Shown here piece by piece: positions 56,972 to 64,000 of a stretch of DNA of 64,000 nucleotides. This DNA is from Pycnopodia helianthoides (lineage: Eukaryota; Echinodermata; Asteroidea; Forcipulatida; Asteriidae), in NCBI GenBank assembly GCA_032158295.1, contig CM063251.1, positions 21,909,186 through 21,973,185 of the forward strand, in the 5' to 3' direction. The notes below the pieces were generated by a model. It was not told the DNA's origin. It saw nothing but the letters and a program-made list of their open reading frames with translations, and searched no databases. Numbering within the stretch: the first letter of the stretch is position 1; each line of letters opens with the position of its first letter. The translations under genes were made by a program, and so were the position numbers.

Positions 56972-57270
56972 ATAGCCGTGGAATGAGGTGCATGCTGGTC
57001 TAGCTATTCGCTCGTCCCCAGCGCCTTGCCTTAAAACCAAAGGCGCTGGGATGGGCAAACGTATCGTTAACGTTAATGCTCAGTCCCATGCTCAGTCCCA
57101 TCATGCATCACACTTACACTGCAAGCACTGCACGCATGACGTACTTCCTGAACAAGAATCTGTGCAAGCTGATTAGCCCATCCCAGCGGTCCTGGATAGG
57201 CCGCTGGGGCCGAGCGAAGTCTAGCAATTGTGTCGTTACCTAGACCAGCATGCACCTCATTCCACGGCTA
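56972..57270. repeat. Nested inverted repeats with perfect 31-bp outer arms
   Basis: Outer arms TAGCCGTGGAATGAGGTGCA (on through TGCTGGTCTAG) and the complement at 57240-57270. Inside: TTCGCTCGTCCCCAGCG / CGCTGGGGCCGAGCGAA (about 57007 and 57203), and within those GCGCTGGGATGGGC / GCCCATCCCAGCG (about 57044 and 57176). Three shells of symmetry. Confidence 0.8.
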
Positions 57271-57616
57271 ACGCACGCGTACCGAGTATTTGCGAAGTAG
57301 TCTGTAGACTAAAAGCCACGATCGCAGACTTGGAACCAAGTCTAGCTGACTACACGAACAGACTCCACTCTTACATCCTTACAGTAGGCTACTCATCTTC
57401 AAAGTGTTTATAACCATCAACGGAATTTCTTTAACTCTTCAGAATTGATTAATGAAGAGTCTAACTTGGTTAAGAATACTTTTCCAGATTTTTCCGCTAC
57501 ATAATTACCGACTTATTTAAAGTTAAAAACATCTCAAACGTTTGGGGCTCATCGGTGTATTGTACACACACCGCATAGTCAACACCGCACACTGACTTCA
57601 AGAACAGACTCCACTA

Positions 57617-58007
57617 TTAAAGGAACGTTACAGAATTGGTTTTTGCTAACAAAACAGTTGCTGGCAGTTAAGTATTTTATGTAATCCACCATATACATAA
57701 ACAGACAAACCTGTAGAAGTTTGAGATCGATCGGCCATCTGGGTCACGAGAAAATAGTGAAAAACCGATTACACATTTGCATGAAATCATTAGATTCAAC
57801 AAATGAATAAAACGCTCACTGAGCGATAACTCCAATCGGAAAATTAGTTTATTCATTTCTCATCAAATATGGCATTTCAGACAGAAATATTTCAAGGGAT
57901 GTTTTCTACTATCATCATCTTTAGACCGTGTAAGTTTTATGTAAATCTGTGATCAAAAAGTATATTTTACAAGTTTTTTTCTTACCAATTCTGTAACGTT
58001 CCTTTAA
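57617..58007. repeat. MITE, TTAAAGG group, perfect 24-bp inverted ends
   Basis: TTAAAGGAACGTTACAGAAT at the left and its exact complement at the right, continuing to 24 bp; 391 bp, no reading frame. The interior shares CAAACCTGTAGAAGTTTGAG-type and GAGAAAATAGTGAAAAAC words with other copies. Confidence 0.8.
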
Positions 58008-58039
58008 ACCGTCAGTTTTTGACCTTTCTTTAACCATTT

Positions 58040-58500
58040 TCTGCGTTATCTCTGTAACCCAGCGGGCAAAAAGGATTAATGATGTGTCTACTCAGAGAGT
58101 AGGATTAAGACATTTCTGAAATAATTAGTAACAAAAAAATATTCATAAATATGCAAATTAGTGGCCGCCATTACAGAAAAAAATGTTCTCCTATATCTCT
58201 GTAACTATATAGGCAAGCAAACAAATGAAACGTGTTTACCTATGTTTTGAAGATCAAAGAAAAGAATTAAGACATTTCTAAAGTAATTAGTGGAACAATA
58301 CTCATAAATATGCAAACTAGTGGCCGCCATTACCAAAAAATCATTTTCTCATAATCTCTGTAACTAGTCAAACATACATTACGATTGAAGTGTCTTTTCC
58401 TTTGTTTTGAGGGTCAAGCAATGTAATCAGTGATGAGCCAGATGCCTAAATACGCAAATGAGCTAGTATATGCTTAATTATGCAAATGAGCTAGTATAGC
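58040..58500 (+). repeat. Tandem repeat, unit about 160 bp, with ATGCAAA-type words
   Basis: GACATTTCTGAAATAATTAG, CATAAATATGCAAA, TAGTGGCCGCCATTAC and TCTCTGTAACTA recur about 160 bp apart, about 2.3 copies. The trailing part has a short direct pair, ATGCAAATGAGCTAGTAT-type, near 58455-58495. Confidence 0.7.
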
Positions 58501-59495
58501 TACCAATGAATTGCATAACTACTTATGTATCAATGCTAAAATGTTAGGTTCTGAATCACCATAGTCCTGAATCACTATTTGTTACCATCCCAAATCAACT
58601 GGCTCAGGTATGGCACAGTGGGCATTTCTCCAAGCGTACATGTATCAAATTGAGGCGGAGAGCTTCACTCATTGGGGACATTGTTTCTGGTTTCCCAGTT
58701 TTGTAGAACAGCGCATTTCTGATTTGCTAAGTAGGAACGTGGTGACACACCCATTGAATGCATGCAATGGAAAAAGATTTGTTCGTAGGTTGGTAGGTTA
58801 TTGAAAGCCGCATATTTTGCCGTTTCATGGCGGGACCAGACAACATCCAAAGGCATTCACATTGTGCACGCGAGAAGTTGGAAACCAAAAGCACAAAACC
58901 AGTATCCATTGATGACAAAACAACAACTGGCCATGCACAGCAGTCAGCATGTAACACCAACCTAGTGTCAGCTTCTTTATTTTTGACAATATAACTTCAG
59001 GTTCTTCTCTGAATCCCCTGGCAACAAGAATGTTTTGATCATCAGGTGCCTGAAAACACAGTTTCTCATCAGACAGGAAATGTGCAAGATCAATTGTATT
59101 ATCAGGACAGGAAGCCACGTAAATTGTTTCTGTTTTTTGGAAGAGGGACATTACGACCATCAACAGGCCGCCTGATTGGTCAAGAGGCGTTTATGTGTCG
59201 TGTCCTGGTAGCAACGGGTCCATTGAATGTCTTTTCTCTGTGTCTGCCCAACAAAACGAAGTTGACAAAGACAAAACAACTATCCGGAAGGCAGGTAGAA
59301 ACGTTCTTCAATGCCTTGTTACTGCCTGTGAAGCCGGTTGTCCAGTTAATACTTGCCAGCTGTTATGATGCACGAGCTTCTGCCAGTTCCTATATCACTT
59401 GCTGAACCAAGTCCAATCTGGCAGTTAACTCAACTAAAGACATAGTCTATCCTGAAGCTATTTAACATAATGACTCGTCATCTCGAGAAGAGACA
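58501..59495. other. Subtelomeric DNA without a recognised gene
   Basis: Two overlapping reading frames of about 110-120 codons exist (about 58825-59163 minus, 59046-59405 plus). Neither matches a family I recognise, and they oppose each other, so at most one could be real. No inverted-repeat structure was noticed here. Confidence 0.4.
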
Positions 59496-59499
59496 ATCA

Positions 59500-60045
59500 A
59501 TTAGTATGCCATCTTTGAGAAGAGACAATCAAGGATGCCACCAAAAGGTCCGCATCACAGTCTTCAAAGAGCACCATCAATTGCTGAAGTTGGAGAGTGC
59601 CAGCAGTGGTGATCACTGACCTGGACTTGGTTGATGACAATTGTCTCCTCTCCAACACGGTGGAACAAGCACAAGAAGTGCTTGCAGCTGTTGAGCTCCA
59701 ATTTAGCAGAGTATGGCTACAGTTAAACTCAAAGGGGACCAAGATGATGGCGTTCAACTCGGAAGACAGTTTTATCGCTTCCCAAGAGGTTGTTGAGGAG
59801 TTCAAATACATTTGTGCCCACAAAGGATCAACTTAGAGCTAGATGAGAGTGGGGAAAGCTCTGCCACGGAAGGCCCTTCATGGCATGAGCGAGTGTGTGT
59901 GGAGATCTGGTCTGACCAACGACACCAAGAGGTGTCTACAGTTAAGTCTGTAGGCACTTCTTCATGGAGCCAAGACGTGGACTATGACAGCCACACCCGA
60001 GCGAGAACTGTAGACTGCGTCTACACCCGAATGCTAAGGATGGCA
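59500..60045 (+). pseudogene. LINE reverse-transcriptase relic with frameshifts
   Basis: VVITDLDLVDDNCLLSNTVE then QAQEVLAAVE...LQLNSKGTKMMAFN and VVEEFKYI correspond to the palm of LINE polymerases (usually D-DFADDIALLS; LNAKKTK-M-YN; FKYLG). The usual ADD core reads VDD. Later pieces in another frame (KALHGMSECVWRSGLTNDTKRCL) and a third (RTVDCVYTRMLRM) complete the family's order. Several frameshifts; inactive. Confidence 0.8.
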
Positions 60046-60252
60046 CAAATAATAATGTGCATACACTGTTGTTTTCTAAGACTGGGAAACTATAATCAAT
60101 GTCCCCAACAAGTGTGCTCTCTGCTCCAATTTGATGCATGTACTCTATCAAGCAATGATTTGGAGAAATGCTCACTGTGCCATACCAGAGCCCGTTGACA
60201 TGGTATGGGAACACATGGTGATTAAGGACTATAGTCCATACTGATATCATTT
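60046..60252. other. Unique-looking DNA between LINE relic and telomeric array
   Basis: About 200 bp with no recognised element, ending TGATATCATTTG before the first TAGGG repeat. Confidence 0.4.
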
Positions 60253-61724
60253 GGTAGGGCTAGGCTAGGGCTAGGGCTAGGGCTAGGGCTAGGGCTAGGG
60301 CTAGGGCTAGGGTAGGGCTAGGGCTAGGGCTAGGGCTAGGGCTAGGGCTAGGGCTAGGGCTAGGGCTAGGGCTAGGGCTAGAGGCTAGGGTAGAGGCTAG
60401 GGCTAGGGCTAGGGCTAGTGGGCTAGGGCTAGGGCTAGGTAGGGCTATGGGCTAGGGCTAGGGCTAGGGTTAGGCTAGGGCTAGGGCTGGGTAGGGCTAG
60501 GGCTAGTAGGGCTAGGGCTAGGGCTAGGGCTAGGGCTAGGGCTAGGCTAGGGCTAGGGCTAGGGCTAGGGCTAGGGCTAGGGCTAGGGCTAGGGCTAGGG
60601 CTAGGGCTAGGGCTAGGGCTAGGGCTAGGGCTAGGGCTGGTAGGTAGGGCTAGGGCTAGGGCTAGGGCTAGGGCTGGGTAGGGCTAGGGCTAGGGCTCAG
60701 GGCTAGGGCTAGGGCTAGGGCTAGGGCTAGGGCTAGGGCTAGGCTAGGGCTAGGGCTAGGGCTAGGGCTAGGGCTAGGGCTAGGGCTAGGGCTAGGGCTA
60801 GGGCTAGGGCTAGGGCTAGGGCTAGGGTAGGGCTAGGGCTAGGGCTAGGGCTAGGGCTAGGGCTAGGGTAGGCTAGGGCTAGGGCTAGGGCTAGGCTAGG
60901 GCTAGGGCTAGGGCTAGGGCTAGGTAGGGCTAGGGCTAGGGCTAGGTGGGCTAGGGTAGGGCTAGGTAGGGCTAGGGCTAGGGCTAGGGCTAGGGCTAGG
61001 CTAGGCTAGGGCTAGGGCTAGGGCTAGGGCTAGGGCTAGGGCTAGGGTAGGCTAGGGCTAGGCTAGGGCTAGGGCTAGGGCTAGGTAGGCTAGGGCTAGG
61101 GCTAGGGCTAGGGCTAGGGTAGGGCTAGGCTAGGGCTAGGGCTAGGGCTAGGGCTAGGGCTAGGGCTAGGGCTAGGGCTAGGGTAGGGCTAGGTAGGGCT
61201 AGGCTAGGGCTAGGGCTAGGGCTAGGGCTAGGTAGGGCTAGGGCTAGGGCTAGGTAGGGCTAGGCTAGGCTAGGGCTAGGTAGGGCTAGGGCTAGGGTAG
61301 GGCTAGGCTAGGGTAGGGCTAGGGTAGGCTAGGGCTAGGCTAGGGCTAGGGCTAGGGCTAGGGCTAGGGCTAGGGCTAGGGCTAGGGCTAGGGCTAGGGC
61401 TAGGGCTAGGGCTAGGGCTAGGGCTAGGGCTAGTAGGCTAGGCTGGCTAGGGCTAGGGCTAGGGCTAGGGCTAGGGCTAGTGGGCTAGGGCTAGGGCTAG
61501 GGCTAGGGCTAGGGCTAGGGCTAGGGCTAGGGCTAGGGCTAGGGCTAGGGCTAGGGCTAGGGCTAGGGCTAGGGTAGGGCTTAGGGCTAGGGTAGGGCTA
61601 GGTAGGGCTAGGGCTAGGGCTAGGGCTAGGGCTAGGGCTAGGGCTAGTGGGCTAGGGCTAGGGCTAGGGCTTAGGGCTAGGGCTAGGGCTAGGGTCTAGG
61701 GCTAGGGTCTAGGGTAGGGCTAGG
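60253..61724 (+). repeat. Proximal CTAGGG telomere-variant array
   Basis: About 1.47 kb of GGGCTA hexamers, nearly homogeneous, broken by TAGGG or GGCTA deletions and rare GGGTTA (near 60465). It starts abruptly after TTGGTAGGG. Every unit carries the palindrome CTAG. CTAGGG is a known telomere-variant repeat in other animals, including humans. Confidence 0.95.
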
Positions 61725-62345
61725 GCTAGGGTTAGGGTAGGTTAGGGTAGGGTAGGGCTTAGGGTCTAGGGTAGGGTTAGGGCTTAGGGTTAGGTGGTTA
61801 GGGCTAGGTAGGGTCTAGGGTTAGGGTAGGGTTAGGGCTAGTAGGTAGGGCTTAGGGTTAGGGTTAGGGCTAGGGTCTAGGGTAGGGCTAGGGTTAGGGT
61901 TAGGGTGCTAGGTGTTAGGGTAGGGTTAGGGTAGGCTTAGGGTTAGGGCTAGGTGTAGGGCTAGGGTAGGGCTTAGGGTTAGGGCTTAGGGTTAGGGTAG
62001 GTTAGGGTAGGGTAGGGTTAGGGCTAGGGTTAGGGTTAGGGTTAGGCTAGGGCTTAGGGCTAGGGCTAGGGTTAGGGTAGGGTAGGTAGGGCTAGGGTAG
62101 GGTAGGGCTTAGGGCTAGGTAGGGTAGGGTTAGGGTAGGGTAGGGTAGGGTTAGGGTAGGGTAGGGTTAGGGTTTAGGGTAGGCTAGGGTTAGGTAGGGT
62201 TAGGGCTTAGGGTAGGGTAGGGTTAGGGTAGGGCTAGGTTAGGGTTAGGGTAGGGTTAGGGTGTAGGGTTAGGGTAGGGCTAGGGTTAGGGTAGGGTTAG
62301 GGTAGTGGTAGGGTTAGGGTTAGGGTTAGGGTTAGGGTTAGGGCT
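61725..62345 (+). repeat. Transition zone of mixed telomere repeats
   Basis: GGGCTA, GGGTTA, the heptamers GGGCTTA and GGGTCTA, and GGGTA pentamers alternate. GGGTCTA heptamers already appear from about 61690. The last GGGCTA is near 62340. Confidence 0.9.
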
Positions 62346-62881
62346 AGGGTAGGGTAGGGTAGTAGGGTAGGGTTAGGGTTAGGGTTAGGGTTAGGGTAGG
62401 GTAGGGTAGTTAGGGTTAGGGTTAGGGTTAGGGTAGGGTAGGGTAGGGTAGGGTTAGGGTTAGGGTAGGGTTAGGGTAGGGTTAGGGTTAGGGTAGGGTT
62501 AGGGTTAGGGTAGGGTAGGTAGGGTAGGTTAGGGTTAGGGTTAGGGTTAGGGTAGGGTTAGGGTTAGGTTAGGGTTAGGTAGGGTAGGGTTAGGGTTAGG
62601 GTTAGGGTTAGGGTTAGGGTTAGGGTTAGGGTTAGGGTTAGGGTTAGGGTTAGGGTTAGGGTTAGGGTTAGGGTTGGGTTGAGGGTTTGGGTTAGGGTTA
62701 GGGTTAGGGTTAGGGTTAGGGGTTAGGGTTAGGGTTAGGGTTAGGTTAGGGTTAGGGTGGTTAGGGTTAGGGTTAGGGTTAGGGTTAGGTGGTTAGGGTT
62801 AGGGTTAGGTAGGGTTAGGGTTAGGGTTAGGGGGTTGGGTTAGGGTTAGGGTTAGGGTTAGGGTTAGGGTTAGGGTTAGGG

Positions 62882-62922
<41 letters not shown>

Positions 62923-63589
62923 GTAGGGGTTAGGGTTAGGGTTAGGGTTAGGGTTAGGTTAGGTTAGGGTTAGGGTTAGGGTTAGGGTTAGGGTAGGGTT
63001 AGGGTTAGGGTAGGGTTAGGGTTAGGGTTAGGGTTAGGGTTAGGGTTAGGGTTAGGGTTAGGGTTAGGGTTAGGTTAGGGTTGGGTTAGGTTAGGTGGGT
63101 TAGGGTTAGGGTTAGTAGGGTTAGGGTTAGGGTTAGGTTAGGGATTAGGGTTTAGGGTTAGGGTTAGGGTTAGGGTTAGGGTTAGGGTTAGGGTTAGGGT
63201 TAGGGTTAGGGTTTATGGTTAGGGTTAGGGTTAGGGTTAGGGTTAGGGTTAGGGTTAGGGTTAGGGTTAGGGTTAGGTAGGGTTAGGGTTAGGGTTAGGT
63301 TAGGGTTAGGGTTAGGGTTAGGGTTAGGGTTAGGGTTAGGTAGGTTAGGGTTAGGGTTGGGTTAGGGTTAGGGTTGAGGTGTTAGGGTTAGGGTTGGGTT
63401 GGGTTGGGTGTTAGGGTTAGGGTTAGGTTAGGGTTAGGGTTAGGTTAGGGTTAGGGTTAGGGTTAGGGTTAGGTTAGGGTTAGGGTTAGGGTTAGGGTTA
63501 GGGTTAGGGTTAGGGTTAGGGTTAGGGTTAGGGTTAGGGTTAGTAGGTTTAGGGTTTAGGGTTTAGGTTTAGGGTTAGGGTTAGGGTTG

Positions 63590-63660
<71 letters not shown>

Positions 63661-63817
63661 GGTTAGGTTTGGGTTTGGGTTAGGGTTAGGGTTAGGGTTA
63701 GGGTTAGGGTTTAGGTTGGGTTAGGGTTAGGGTTAGGGTTAGAGGTTAGGGTTAGGGTTAGGGTTAGGGTTAGGGTTAGGGTTAGGGTTAGGGTTAGGGT
63801 TAGGGTTAGGGTTAGGG

Positions 63818-63858
<41 letters not shown>

Positions 63859-64000
63859 GGTTAGGGTTAGGGTTAGGGTTAGGGTTAGGGTTAGGGTTTA
63901 GTGTTGGGTTAGGGTTAGGTGTTAGGGTTAGGGTTAGGGTTAGGGTTTGGTGTTTGTGGTTAGGGTTAGGTTAGGGTTAGGGTTAGGGTTAGGGTTAGGG
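62346..64000 (+). repeat. Distal TTAGGG telomeric array, open at window edge
   Basis: Canonical TTAGGG repeats become regular after about 62560, following a TAGGG-rich stretch. Occasional GGGTTTA, GGTTAGG and GGGTTGG variants. The G-rich strand runs rightward, so the chromosome end lies to the right. The array reaches the last base, so its length is unknown. Confidence 0.95.

Noticed and set aside
58825..59405. Minus frame of 112 codons and plus frame of 119 codons
   Set aside because: They overlap in opposite directions, have no recognisable domain, and no convincing splice or start context; kept only as unassigned DNA.
59597..59836. Intact reverse transcriptase
   Set aside because: The frame is broken several times, the usual ADD core reads VDD, and only a short part of the polymerase remains.

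Overview
This is nuclear DNA of an animal, most likely a marine invertebrate deuterostome; an echinoderm such as a sea star is my best guess. Support for this is the long AT-rich introns with GT/AG splice sites, many short inverted-repeat transposons and tRNA-derived SINEs, two animal gene families, and an array of TTAGGG-type repeats at the right edge. The G-rich strand runs 5'->3' toward the right edge, as expected for the right end of a chromosome.

Region 1 (1-47.7 kb, + strand): most of a cytoplasmic polyadenylation element-binding protein gene of the CPEB1 type. Eight coding exons join in frame to 554 residues. They run from a Ser/Pro-rich regulatory region with a Gln/Met-rich tract, through RRM1, RRM2 and a complete ZZ zinc domain, to a stop at 44187-44189 and a probable 3' UTR of about 3.5 kb. 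The first exon(s) and start codon lie left of the window. Between the last RRM1 exon and the first RRM2 exon there is an in-frame 69-nt candidate cassette exon (35336-35404). The introns hold several MITE families, SINEs, a LINE relic, a 2.2-kb transposon with clustered 14-bp motifs (19432-21621) and a 1.3-kb hAT-like element (35688-37010).

Region 2 (50.4-54.8 kb, - strand): a three-exon gene for a 162-residue NATD1-like GNAT protein with a basic N-terminal extension that looks like a mitochondrial presequence. It converges on the CPEB gene, tail to tail. Its introns hold a stack of inverted repeats, a decayed partial copy of its own exon 2, and an 80-bp minisatellite whose unit contains two potential hairpins.

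Region 3 (54.8-60.25 kb): a subtelomeric zone without a recognised intact gene. It is packed with palindromes: a nested foldback transposon with a perfect 8-bp target duplication (55102-56465), a nest of GC-rich inverted repeats (56.69-57.28 kb), a MITE with perfect 24-bp ends, a tandem repeat of about 160 bp, and a broken LINE reverse-transcriptase fragment.

Region 4 (60.25-64.0 kb): a layered telomeric array. The inner 1.45 kb is nearly pure CTAGGG variant repeat. A transition zone mixes CTAGGG, TTAGGG, hybrid heptamers and TAGGG pentamers, and the outer part is TTAGGG. All calls come from reading the sequence; no database search was run, and family names rest on recognising conserved motifs.
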